From Sporobacter sp963675425 (lineage in GTDB: Bacteria > Bacillota > Clostridia > Oscillospirales > Oscillospiraceae): 64,000 nt of DNA. The notes beneath the pieces are model-generated. The model was given only the letters and a program-made list of their open reading frames with translations. It was not told where the DNA came from and made no database searches. The DNA is taken from NCBI GenBank assembly GCA_963675425.1, contig OY776214.1:3658001-3722000 (forward strand), in the 5' to 3' direction. Both the position numbers and the translations under genes were made by a program. How positions within the stretch are numbered: position 1 is the stretch's first letter; every line of letters begins with the position of its first letter. Below are positions 34,035 to 42,169 of this stretch, piece by piece.

Positions 34035-34721
34035 CTATTTAGCCAAATACGGTTTGACGTATAGGTCTTCTTTTTTCAGGCCGTTTTTCTTTGCCGTGGC
34101 GACCCAGCCCCGGTCGCCGGCAAAGAAATACAGCTTTCTCGGGAAATTGATTCGAATGTTTATATTCTCCACGGCTTCCCTCCGCCCCGTAAGCACTTCG
34201 TCTTTCATCATAGCAATCGCGCCGTCAAGCCGTGCCATCGCTTTTTTCATAAACGGCGCGTTTTGCGCCCCCAAAATCATGCCGCCCGAGCCAATGAGAA
34301 CGCCGAAGCGAAATTCCGCGCCGACTTTTTCACTAAAGCTTTTAATGACGCGCACGGCCTCGCCGTTGATCTCCGGCTCCGGGAATCCGCAGTTGACCAC
34401 CGTGTATACGGCCGCCTTTGTATCGCCGGCCTGCCGAACACAGACAAAATTATAATAATCCTGTAAAAAGCGTGTCAGAAGTCCGGGTGTGCAAAAGATG
34501 TACAGTGGAAAGACAATGAGCATCGCATCGGCCTGGGCCATATAGGCGAAATCCTCCGCCGTCTGCCCGCTCTTTTCACTTTTCCGCACGTTTATATGCC
34601 GGATATCCACCCCGTCGCCGGCCATCAGAGCCTCGGCGCGCACCGCTATCCATTCCGAGGCGGCTTTTTCATTAATCTTGGGGCTTGCGCTGATGACCGC
34701 TATTTTTTTAATTGGGCTCAT
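34035..34721 (-). CDS. NAD(P)H-dependent FMN reductase / flavodoxin-like oxidoreductase
   Basis: 228 residues. A flavodoxin-like fold with an N-terminal phosphate-binding SASPKINEKAASEW loop and MLIVFPLYIFCTPGLLTRFLQDYY places it in the NADPH-dependent FMN reductase/WrbA-like group. The start overlaps the stop of the next upstream gene (ATGA) and has GGGAGG 6 nt upstream. With its partner it is probably induced by loss of TetR repression and reduces quinones or xenobiotics; this is inference. Confidence 0.82.
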   Translation of the reverse strand: MSPIKKIAVISASPKINEKAASEWIAVRAEALMAGDGVDIRHINVRKSEKSGQTAEDFAYMAQADAMLIVFPLYIFCTPGLLTRFLQDYYNFVCVRQAGDTKAAVYTVVNCGFPEPEINGEAVRVIKSFSEKVGAEFRFGVLIGSGGMILGAQNAPFMKKAMARLDGAIAMMKDEVLTGRREAVENINIRINFPRKLYFFAGDRGWVATAKKNGLKKEDLYVKPYLAK

Positions 34722-35275
34722 AATATGCCTCCCACACGCGACAGCTCAAGCGCGCCGAGCTGTCCGGCCAGCTCCTCGTCGCCACCCTCATACGTCAACG
34801 CCGTCATATTGCTTCGGTGCGCGGCGATATCCTTGAATAACTGCGCGTCCGTCCCCGTTAAATCTTCCCCGTAACCAATCATGATAACGGCGGGATAAGC
34901 TTCATATCGGGGCGGATGCATCGTCGAGCCGTCTTTTCGTGTCATGAAAAACGGCAGCATGTTTGGCAGCCACCGGTCAAGGGCGTCTTTCATGTTCGCC
35001 GACGCCTGGCCAAAGACAACGGGACATAAATAGATCACGGCATCGCTGGCCATAAAGGTACGATTGATTTCCGTCATGCCGTCATTGATGACGCACTCCC
35101 CCGGCTTTTTGAGCCAGCAACCAAAACAGCCCATACAGTGCGCCAGCTCGCCGCGCACCAACCTTTTTTCGGTAATCTCAGCGCCCTTCTCCGTCAGCAC
35201 CCCCTTCAGCAACTGGTCAAGCCGCTCATATGCGCCGTTTATAAATTCTCCATCTGAAATAATATAGACTTTCAT
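34718..35275 (-). CDS. Flavodoxin-family protein with CxxCxxC motif
   Basis: 185 residues: flavodoxin-like, with ELAHCMGCFGCWLKKPGECVINDGM, a Cys motif found in iron-sulfur flavoprotein-like and flavodoxin-family oxidoreductases, then YLCPVVFGQASANMKDALDRW for FMN binding. It is the first gene of a two-gene unit divergent from TetR, with 4-bp overlap to the downstream flavoprotein. The substrate is unknown. Confidence 0.82.
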   Translation of the reverse strand: MKVYIISDGEFINGAYERLDQLLKGVLTEKGAEITEKRLVRGELAHCMGCFGCWLKKPGECVINDGMTEINRTFMASDAVIYLCPVVFGQASANMKDALDRWLPNMLPFFMTRKDGSTMHPPRYEAYPAVIMIGYGEDLTGTDAQLFKDIAAHRSNMTALTYEGGDEELAGQLGALELSRVGGIL

Positions 35276-35287
35276 CGCTCACCCCAC

Positions 35288-35353
35288 CTATGTTTACTTT
35301 GTAAACATAGCATACAGCGCAATGTTTACTTTGTCAACATATTGCGGTATAAT
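35288..35353. promoter_or_regulatory. Divergent promoters with two TetR operators
   Basis: Operator 1 is CTATGTTTAC-TTT-GTAAACATAG (35288-35310). Operator 2 is ATGTTTAC-TTT-GTCAACAT (35322-35340), with centres 32 bp apart. The rightward promoter uses TTTACT (35325-35330)/TATAAT (35348-35353), 17-nt spacer. The leftward promoter uses TTGACA (35332-35337)/TATGCT (35309-35314), 17-nt spacer. Both are covered by the operators. Confidence 0.82.
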
Positions 35354-35378
35354 AATTATATTAAATATAATTAAAAGG

Positions 35379-36005
35379 ATGGACGATACCTTGCCCGACA
35401 AAATTTATCATCACGGCGACCTGAAATCAGAGCTGATCCGGGAGGGCTTAAAAATACTGGATACCGACGGATATGACGGCTTCACGCTGCGTAAAGTCGC
35501 CAAGGCGTGCAATGTCAGCCAGACAGCGCCATACCGCCACTATAAAAATAAAGACGAGCTTATCGCGGCTATTACCCTGTACGCCATGGAAGCCTTTGAC
35601 AAACGGCTTAAAGACGCCGTAACACTGCATCCGAACGACCCCGCCGGCCAGCTTCAGGAGCTGGGCCTGGCCTATATTTTATTCTTCACCGACAATCCCG
35701 AATATCTCCGGCTTCTATTTCTCAGTGATATACAAAAGCGTATGCGGGAAGCCGGCTTCGCTATAGACAGCTGCAACAAAACCGGCCTGCACCTGCATCA
35801 GGACCACCCGTTTTCAACTCTCATGGAAACAGTAGACCGGTATAAAAGCGCACGGCCTGGTTTAAGACTGGGCCGTGACGAGCTTGTGCTGTCCTGCTGG
35901 GGGCTCGTGCACGGCATCTCGTCACTTATAGTGGCTGGCGATCTGCCCGCCGGACCGGACATGCTAGCGTTGGCGGACAAAACTATTCGAAGCTGGATCG
36001 TCTAA
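35379..36005 (+). CDS. TetR family transcriptional regulator
   Basis: About 208 residues. The N-terminal HTH (YHHGDLKSELIREGLKIL...FTLRKVAKACNVSQTAPYRHYKNKDEL) is followed by a TetR_C-like domain. The start is uncertain: ATG 35379 sits directly on its AAAGG, while TTG 35391 has better spacing. It is divergent from the two flavoprotein genes, with two matching operators between, so it very probably represses both. Confidence 0.92.
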   Translation: MDDTLPDKIYHHGDLKSELIREGLKILDTDGYDGFTLRKVAKACNVSQTAPYRHYKNKDELIAAITLYAMEAFDKRLKDAVTLHPNDPAGQLQELGLAYILFFTDNPEYLRLLFLSDIQKRMREAGFAIDSCNKTGLHLHQDHPFSTLMETVDRYKSARPGLRLGRDELVLSCWGLVHGISSLIVAGDLPAGPDMLALADKTIRSWIV

Positions 36006-36007
36006 TA

Positions 36008-36041
36008 TGTCAAAAAAGCCGCAGATGCGGCTTTTTTGACA
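36008..36041. repeat. Dispersed palindromic element, copy B
   Basis: TGTCAAAAAAGCCGC / GCGGCTTTTTTGACA followed by GTCTG, directly after the TetR stop. A separate GGCCGGAAA...TTTTCCGGCC hairpin (36048-36076) follows it and should end the convergent kinase transcript. Confidence 0.8.
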
Positions 36042-36080
36042 GTCTGAGGCCGGAAATCAAGTATGTTTTCCGGCCTGTAT

Positions 36081-37685
36081 TTATAGTTTTTTATTAAAGA
36101 TGATATCAGCGAGCAGCCAGACGCCCAGAAAAAAAGACAGCGCGTATCCCAGAACACCCAGAAGCGGTATACCCAGGAGCTTGGGCTGCATGTCCGTCAT
36201 GCATAAAAGGCTTGATCCGATGAGCCCGGCCGCGATGAGAATGCAGACGATCAGCCGGTTGATCAGATGGCTGATTTTATTGAAGGGCTCCTCCGAACCG
36301 ACCATCTCGATATTCAGCTTGTTTTGTCCCCGCGCGGCCTGACGAATAAGCTCCGTCATATTTGACGACAGCTCGGCGGACCGACTGCCAAGCGTCATGA
36401 AAAGCCTTAAATTCTTTGACAGCTCCCGCCTGAGATCAAGGTCCTCGATCAGCGTGTCGCCGAGCGTCGAGGCGTAAATATCAGCAATGTTTGTCTCCGG
36501 GTCAATTTTACTGACAACCCCCTCCAGCGTCACCATGCCGCGGCCGAGCATGGAGATACCCGCCGGCATCGACAGGCCGTTTGCTTCGGCGATCAGCAGC
36601 AGATCCGCAAACATCTGACCAACATTAAGGCTGCTCAGTTCCGCTGAGCCGTAGCGATTGAGCAACTCCTCAATGTCTTCCGTGAGTCGCGTATGGTTGA
36701 TCGTCCCGGTGTGGCGGCTGATACCGAGAACAGCCTGCTTAAGCGCATAAATGTCGTTGGACGCAACAGCCACGAAGGCTTTTTTCATCATATGCCGGTC
36801 CTGCGTTGTAAGCATACCGATCATCCCGAGATCAAGCCAGATAATTTTACCATCCTGTATCTTCAGGTTGCCTGGATGCGGGTCCGCGTGGAAATACCCG
36901 TCCTCCAGCACCTGCTTAGCATAACAGGTCACAAGCTTATGGGCGAGGTCTTTAAAGTCATACCCCCCGGCGGCCAGCGCCTCGGTATCGTCGATTTGGA
37001 TGCCGTTGATACGCTCCATGCACAGCACCTTCGGCGTCGTCAGCTCCCACACAACCGTTGGGAACGACACGTACCGCAGGCCCTCGTTCAGCTCTGTAAA
37101 CCGCTGTATATGCCCGGCTTCCGTCATAAAGTCGAGCTCCTGCTTGGCCACCGTCCAAATCTCGTCCAGCACGCCGTTAAGGTCGATGACTTGTCCCGTC
37201 CGGCTGAAGATTTTAATAACAACGGACGCCCGGTGCAAAAGCCTGATATCGGTCTCCATGCGCTCATATATATCGGGCCGCTGGACCTTGAGGACCACAG
37301 AGCGGCCGTTTTTTAAAACGGCCGCATGTACCTGTGCAATGGATGCCGACCCCAACGGGCTTTCATCGATCGTCTCAAACAGCTCGCCGCAGTCCTCGCC
37401 GTACTCATCCTCAAGCACCCCTTCAACGTCGATAAAGGGCATCGGACGCGCCCCTGTACGCAGGCGTGTAAGCTCCCTGCAGTAGTCGTCGGGAATCATA
37501 TCCGGGCGCATGGATAAAAGCTGACCGAATTTGACAAAGGTCGGCCCAAGGTCTTCAAATATGGATCGGAGCTTTTCGGGCGACAGCCCGTGAATCAGGT
37601 TGTAACGCCCGAAAATTCCGAGAATTTCTCTGAGCCTTTTCGCTGATGAGATCTCTTTAGCTTTCCGCTCCTTTGTCATCGTCAT
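36081..37685 (-). CDS. ABC1/AarF/UbiB-family atypical protein kinase-like protein
   Basis: 534 residues. It has the UbiB-family KxGQ motif (FVKFGQLLSMRPD, about 50-62), the Ala-rich loop PLGSASIAQVHAA, catalytic HADPHPGN and metal-binding LDLGMIG, all expected for the family. Two C-terminal membrane segments lie at about 480-530. In other organisms the family acts in isoprenoid lipid or quinone biosynthesis, which is odd here as no quinone genes are seen. Its start overlaps the end of the phasin-like gene, indicating cotranscription with it and the DUF1836 gene. Confidence 0.9.
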   Translation of the reverse strand: MTMTKERKAKEISSAKRLREILGIFGRYNLIHGLSPEKLRSIFEDLGPTFVKFGQLLSMRPDMIPDDYCRELTRLRTGARPMPFIDVEGVLEDEYGEDCGELFETIDESPLGSASIAQVHAAVLKNGRSVVLKVQRPDIYERMETDIRLLHRASVVIKIFSRTGQVIDLNGVLDEIWTVAKQELDFMTEAGHIQRFTELNEGLRYVSFPTVVWELTTPKVLCMERINGIQIDDTEALAAGGYDFKDLAHKLVTCYAKQVLEDGYFHADPHPGNLKIQDGKIIWLDLGMIGMLTTQDRHMMKKAFVAVASNDIYALKQAVLGISRHTGTINHTRLTEDIEELLNRYGSAELSSLNVGQMFADLLLIAEANGLSMPAGISMLGRGMVTLEGVVSKIDPETNIADIYASTLGDTLIEDLDLRRELSKNLRLFMTLGSRSAELSSNMTELIRQAARGQNKLNIEMVGSEEPFNKISHLINRLIVCILIAAGLIGSSLLCMTDMQPKLLGIPLLGVLGYALSFFLGVWLLADIIFNKKL

Positions 37686-38088
37686 CCGTCCAGTTCATTT
37701 TGATTTCATCAATCTTTGCCTTAATGGCGTCAAGGTCCTCACGGCTCATGTCCTTCAGATTCTCGGCAAAAGCCTCCGTGTCCACTGTCGCTTTTTTACT
37801 GCTTTGCCTCATCGATCTTTCGATATCCGCCAGCTTCTCGCGGATGATCTCCAATTCGTCCTTCGTCATTCTCTCCAAGGACTCGGCTACGTCCTTGACG
37901 GCCTCCTTGGCCGCTTCCTTCTTGCGTTTGAGCTCTTCGTTCATGGCCTTGCTTTTCTGCACAGTCTCTTCTCCCCTGGCAGCGAGGGAGTCAACAGCTT
38001 TTCCAACAGCATCCGCAGAAGCTGCCGCCAGGCCAACGCCGGCATACAGTACTTTTTTTAATCCATCGTTAATCGTGTTGTCAGACAT
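37657..38088 (-). CDS. Phasin-like coiled-coil protein
   Basis: 143 residues, almost wholly helical and highly charged. The N-terminal LKKVLYAGVGLAAASADAVGKAVDSLAARGEETVQ resembles the PhaF/phasin-type start of granule-associated proteins. Two related DELEIIREKLADIE / EDLDAIKAKIDEIK segments follow. It overlaps the ABC1 kinase gene by 29 bp. RBS AAGGAG precedes the ATG. Kinase and phasin-like genes are often neighbours in Clostridia, suggesting a shared membrane or lipid role; function unproven. Confidence 0.72.
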   Translation of the reverse strand: MSDNTINDGLKKVLYAGVGLAAASADAVGKAVDSLAARGEETVQKSKAMNEELKRKKEAAKEAVKDVAESLERMTKDELEIIREKLADIERSMRQSSKKATVDTEAFAENLKDMSREDLDAIKAKIDEIKMNWTDDDDKGAES

Positions 38089-38152
38089 TTAAATTTCTCC
38101 TTTTTTATTAGCGTTATAACGCTCGATCGTTTTATCGCCCATTGCGATACGG

Positions 38153-38746
38153 TTAAACCGTTGTCTTCAGCTTATGAATAAGTTTCTCCGTCTTCTTCTT
38201 AAGAAGGCTCGACTGATAAGCCGTCAGCATGATAAATATAACTTCCTTAATTTTTGACGCATCACTTCCTTTACATACGAGCGCCTGTGTCAGTTCCTTC
38301 CCAACCGTTTTCTCATATCCGTCAATATCGCCGGGCTCAACCCCGGCCGTTTTAGCGACTGAATCGCTGAACAGGCCGTACAGCTCCTTTTCCTTGAGCC
38401 TTCCGCCTGAGCTGTCCTGGACGTATTGCAGCAGCAGCTTGATTTCGTCCAGTTCCACAACGCTGCGAAGCGCGTTGAATATTAGAATCCGGGCCACCTG
38501 ATTTTCATCGTAGAACCGACCGTTGCGCGGCGGATCCACAAAATTGCGCTTGACCCAGTTTTGTATCGTTTCTTTCGTCAGATTGTCGGCGATATGCGTA
38601 ATCTGCGACAGCAGCAGACCCGACCCGTATCCGAGCAGCGGCGACAGTGTGTTGCCGATAAAATCTTCGGCGCCCGTCAAAACGGCGCCCAGCAATCCGC
38701 CTACCTTAACGCTGGTGCCCGGAATTGTATATTTTTTCTCATCCAT
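38153..38746 (-). CDS. DUF1836 domain protein (MerR-like HTH)
   Basis: 197 residues. The central part, LTKETIQNWVKRNFVDPPRNGRFY...VARILIFNALRSVVELDEI, matches the DUF1836 pattern, which looks like a MerR-type winged helix recognising DNA. The N-terminal GGLLGAVLTGAEDFIGNTLSPLLGYGSGL is Gly-rich and may be the membrane- or ligand-facing part. It is first gene of a three-gene unit with the phasin-like and kinase genes (64-bp gap), so it may regulate them. Confidence 0.7.
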   Translation of the reverse strand: MDEKKYTIPGTSVKVGGLLGAVLTGAEDFIGNTLSPLLGYGSGLLLSQITHIADNLTKETIQNWVKRNFVDPPRNGRFYDENQVARILIFNALRSVVELDEIKLLLQYVQDSSGGRLKEKELYGLFSDSVAKTAGVEPGDIDGYEKTVGKELTQALVCKGSDASKIKEVIFIMLTAYQSSLLKKKTEKLIHKLKTTV

Positions 38747-38927
38747 AGAGTCCCCCGCTTGCCGCTTATTAAGCTGAATCCGATAAAAAATTATGCCGGG
38801 TTCATTCCACTACCCCTCATGATGATACCACTATATCATATGGTCATATGACTGTCAATAGTTTGCACATGACTTTTCGCGATTTTAGTGTGTCGCGCTT
38901 AGTATTATCAGCTTATACGCAAAAAAA

Positions 38928-38990
38928 CGAGGCGGATTTTATCCCGCCTCGCCAGACTGTCTAAAAAGCCGCTCCCGCGGCTTTTTGACA
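38928..38990. repeat. Dispersed palindromic element, copy C, beside a terminator
   Basis: Copy C is AGACTGTCTAAAAAGCCGC-TCCC-GCGGCTTTTTGACA (38954-38990), in the opposite orientation to copies A and B. Next to it, CGAGGCGG/CCGCCTCG (38928-38951) with an A7 run on its left forms the minus-strand terminator of the BlaR1-like gene. Confidence 0.8.
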
Positions 38991-39024
38991 AGCTGGCTAC
39001 CTCGTTTATACCTGTCGCTGCCGG

Positions 39025-41685
39025 TTAGTAACCGTCGAACAAGTCCCATGTTTTATCACCCCGGACATAACGCAGATCGCCCAGCGTTCTGCCGTCGCAG
39101 CTGATATAGGCCATACCGTCCGGAAACTCTACGCCCATAAAGCTGGCCGACGCCGGCTGATTGGCCGGGACGAGGCCGGTAAAGGCGTTTTGGAGCGTTT
39201 CGTACGTTCCCGGAGTCAGCTCACCGCTTTGCGTATCGAGGTACCAGGCCGTGTCCGGATCGAGACCCGTATCGAGCATCTCGGCTTCGACACCGGACAG
39301 ATACAGCTGAACGGTTTTCCCGTCCGCGCTGACGGCGACGTCGACGATCACGCTGCCGTTGACGTTCGTGCATCCGAGCGTTTTCATAAAGTCCACGGCG
39401 CTCGTGATCATCTCAGCATGCAGGTCATACACAAACACGCCGAAATAGCCGTGGAACACGACGATATCGGCGTCGGCATAATCAAGCAAAACCTCAATCC
39501 CCACCGGCTTTTTGGCTGTGAAGCTGGGCTCATAGCTGAGCATCTGCTGCAGCTGATTTGTAAATTGCTCGCCGCCTGGAACATAAATCTCTATATCGCC
39601 CGAATCGGTATCAATCGCTCCCGGCGCCATCGTTGTCAGAAATGAAAGTGCACTGCCGTCCTGCTTAAAAATCAGATACATGCGGTACGGACTATCGTAA
39701 GCCTCGCCGGGTATAACCCAGCCGTCGTCGCTGACCGTATTTCCGCCGTCAGACGCAGCACGTTCAGGGTTTTCAGAATAAAACTCAAAATTCATACCGT
39801 ATACAGGCAGCGTCATCCCATCTATATCGTCATAAGTATACGTGTGTTCCAGTGCTGTTATCCTCCAGTTCACGTAGCTGTATTCAGGGAACACGGCACT
39901 GTCCTCCCGGTACCACTGCAAAACCAGCTTCTTTGCCTGATCGGCCACCTCGTCCGGTACCCCGTCCGCGTTCAAAACAGCACCCGGCGGGGCTGATATC
40001 TCCGTATTGGAGAAGAAGGTATAACCGCCGTCTATTTCGTCGAGACGAAGACGTCTTTCGCTCTCGAAATACGTGGTACCAAAGTAGTCCAGATAGACGC
40101 TTTGCCCAACGCGGTATCCGCTTGTGACGGTCACGTTCATATAATTCGTGTCGCTGTGGTACATATAATAGGCGTCATAAGCCGGGAGATACGTCATCAA
40201 ATCCAGCCCGATACCCCGGGTTTCATCACGCGTGAGTCCGATGTTCTCGGTCAGCGCAGCGTTCATATCGGCGGCACTGATCTTCCCACAGTCGATTTCC
40301 TGATCCTTTTCCCATCCGTTTGCCGCTACGAGGGCCGCCCGTTCCGCCTCGGTGGCGGAATCCATACCGCTATAAAACGTCTCGTGCAGGTCGATATCCT
40401 CGGGCGTTTCATATAAGGATAACAGAAACTGGTTGTGAATATTGGGGTGTTCGCCGTTGAAAAATTCCGTATTGAACCAGTCAATCTCCTCCGCCGTCAG
40501 CGCAACACCACCCTCCGGTACTGCTGAACCATCCGGGCTGGCCGTCGATATCTCGTTCGCCGAAACGTCCGGCGAGTTGTCCGTCAATGCAGGAGGCACG
40601 GAGTTCTCCGGCGCATCCGCCCCCGAGCTTCCCGGTCCGCCGAGGATGGAGCACCCGCACAGCAGCAACGCCAGGCCTATCGACAGCGCACTAGCGGCGG
40701 CGGACGCTTTTTTATGATTCATAATACTTTGAAGCCGTCCTTTCAGCTGCGCTTTTTCCTCGCTCATGGTCGTAGCCAGTATGCCCGCCGGCAGCTTCCG
40801 CCCCGCAGCCAGTGACAGAAGCGTCTCGCCGTAAGCGCGCTTTTCAGCCATCGGCATATCCCGAACAACGGTCTCGTCGCAGGCCAGCTCGCAGGCGCGG
40901 TTCAGTTCGCGCCGGATCACATAGACGAGCGGATTAAACCAGTGCAGGCTAAGCGCCAGCATAGCAAACCATTTATAATAAAGGTCGCCCCGGCGGTAAT
41001 GGCACAGCTCGTGACGGAGGATGTGGCGCAGCGTCTCATCGTCATAGGCCCGTTCAGGCAGGACGATGACAGACCTGAAAAGTCCGATGAGCATCGGCGT
41101 ACCCACAAGCCCGCTGATTAAGAGCTTTGGCCGCCCCCTCCCGCTAAACTCGTTATAAATCCGCACGGCGTCGCCGCCGGCATCAACACTGGTTTTTCTC
41201 ACACCGGACGCAAACCGCCAATAGCCGCCGACAAACCAGGCGCAGGACAATACGCTCCCCGCCGCCCAAACCGTGAACCACGTGATGGGTGATTTAACCA
41301 GATTTAAAGCTCTCCCGCCCGCCATAAGCGGCTGGTGCAAACCGGCAGGCGGTGTAACGACAGCAGAACTTTCGTTTAAAGTCTCTTCTGCCGGCGTTAC
41401 AGCGCCGGTATCCGACGGGATGACCGAATCAGTGTCCGGTTCCGCGGCGTAATCCGCAGCAGGCAGCGCGTCGGCTGCCGCCTCAGCGGGTCGGGAAAAA
41501 ACGCCGGACAGGTCTACAGGGCTCGAAACAGGCAGACACAGGCGCAGCAACACCAGCAGCCACAGATAATAATAAAATCGTTTTCCCGCCTTATTGGCAA
41601 TTACCGGTTTAAGCGCGAGCAGCAACCCGGCTATAACAGACCCGGAAACGGATAAAAACAAAATCGTCAATAATAGATCACGCAC
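39025..41685 (-). CDS. BlaR1/MecR1-like M56 peptidase with large extracytoplasmic domain
   Basis: About 886 residues. The N-terminal membrane domain includes TM segments, the M56 zinc motif HELCH (about residue 225) and ELACDE, as in BlaR1-type signalling proteases that cleave BlaI repressors. After a further TM (ALSIGLALLLCGC, about 340) comes a sensor region of about 530 residues with no recognisable penicillin-binding domain, so the signal is probably not a classical beta-lactam. The frame is open to 41733, but GTG 41685 follows GGAGG and overlaps the blaI stop region, giving the usual MRDLLLTILF start. It is cotranscribed with the BlaI gene. Confidence 0.88.
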   Translation of the reverse strand: MRDLLLTILFLSVSGSVIAGLLLALKPVIANKAGKRFYYYLWLLVLLRLCLPVSSPVDLSGVFSRPAEAAADALPAADYAAEPDTDSVIPSDTGAVTPAEETLNESSAVVTPPAGLHQPLMAGGRALNLVKSPITWFTVWAAGSVLSCAWFVGGYWRFASGVRKTSVDAGGDAVRIYNEFSGRGRPKLLISGLVGTPMLIGLFRSVIVLPERAYDDETLRHILRHELCHYRRGDLYYKWFAMLALSLHWFNPLVYVIRRELNRACELACDETVVRDMPMAEKRAYGETLLSLAAGRKLPAGILATTMSEEKAQLKGRLQSIMNHKKASAAASALSIGLALLLCGCSILGGPGSSGADAPENSVPPALTDNSPDVSANEISTASPDGSAVPEGGVALTAEEIDWFNTEFFNGEHPNIHNQFLLSLYETPEDIDLHETFYSGMDSATEAERAALVAANGWEKDQEIDCGKISAADMNAALTENIGLTRDETRGIGLDLMTYLPAYDAYYMYHSDTNYMNVTVTSGYRVGQSVYLDYFGTTYFESERRLRLDEIDGGYTFFSNTEISAPPGAVLNADGVPDEVADQAKKLVLQWYREDSAVFPEYSYVNWRITALEHTYTYDDIDGMTLPVYGMNFEFYSENPERAASDGGNTVSDDGWVIPGEAYDSPYRMYLIFKQDGSALSFLTTMAPGAIDTDSGDIEIYVPGGEQFTNQLQQMLSYEPSFTAKKPVGIEVLLDYADADIVVFHGYFGVFVYDLHAEMITSAVDFMKTLGCTNVNGSVIVDVAVSADGKTVQLYLSGVEAEMLDTGLDPDTAWYLDTQSGELTPGTYETLQNAFTGLVPANQPASASFMGVEFPDGMAYISCDGRTLGDLRYVRGDKTWDLFDGY

Positions 41686-42049
41686 CTGCGTCACCGCCTC
41701 CAAGCACCTCTCGCAGCTCGGTGATATCGTCATCGCTGAGTCCCGAATCCACCAGCGCCGCCACCAGGCTTTTGGCGCTGCCGTTGTAAAGCTTGTCGAT
41801 GAGGTCCCGCGTCGCGTATTGTCCGAATTCCTCCTCCGTAAAAAGCGGCGCGTAGTAGAAAACCTCCCGCTTTTCCTGCCGGAGCGCGCCCTTGGCGTAC
41901 AGGCGCTGGATCAGCGTTTTAACCGTGGAGCTCTCCCATCCGCTGAGCGCCCGGCGGATTTCCGTAACCGGCAGCGCGTCCGGGGCTTCCCACAGCACGC
42001 GCAGAACCTTCAGCTCGGCGTCTGATATCTTGTCAAATGGCTTTTTCAT
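41678..42049 (-). CDS. BlaI/MecI/CopY family transcriptional repressor
   Basis: 123-residue winged-helix repressor: ISDAELKVLRVLWEAPDALPVTEIRRAL...SSTVKTLIQRLYAKGALRQEK is the DNA-binding domain, followed by a short dimerisation tail. RBS GGAGG. It pairs with the M56 protease, its expected inactivator. Two TACA-N2-TGTA sites lie in its promoter region. Confidence 0.95.
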   Translation of the reverse strand: MKKPFDKISDAELKVLRVLWEAPDALPVTEIRRALSGWESSTVKTLIQRLYAKGALRQEKREVFYYAPLFTEEEFGQYATRDLIDKLYNGSAKSLVAALVDSGLSDDDITELREVLGGGDAGA

Positions 42050-42065
42050 AATGCCTCCTCACAGA

Positions 42066-42115
42066 CTACAGTTGTAACCCGCACACAGTCTACACTTGTA
42101 GCCTCCGTTTGTCAA
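42066..42115 (-). promoter_or_regulatory. Promoter of blaI-blaR1 with two BlaI operators
   Basis: Minus strand -35 TTGACA (42110-42115), 17-nt spacer and -10 TAGACT (42087-42092). Operators TACA-CT-TGTA (42091-42100, extended to CTACA/TGTAG) and TACA-GT-TGTA (42067-42076) have centres 24 bp apart. The first overlaps the -10 and the second lies near the transcript start. TACA/TGTA is the known BlaI/MecI core. Confidence 0.85.
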
Positions 42116-42169
42116 GGGGCGTTTTGTATTTTTTACCTCGACGTAAATGAACGGCATACATTCCCAAGT

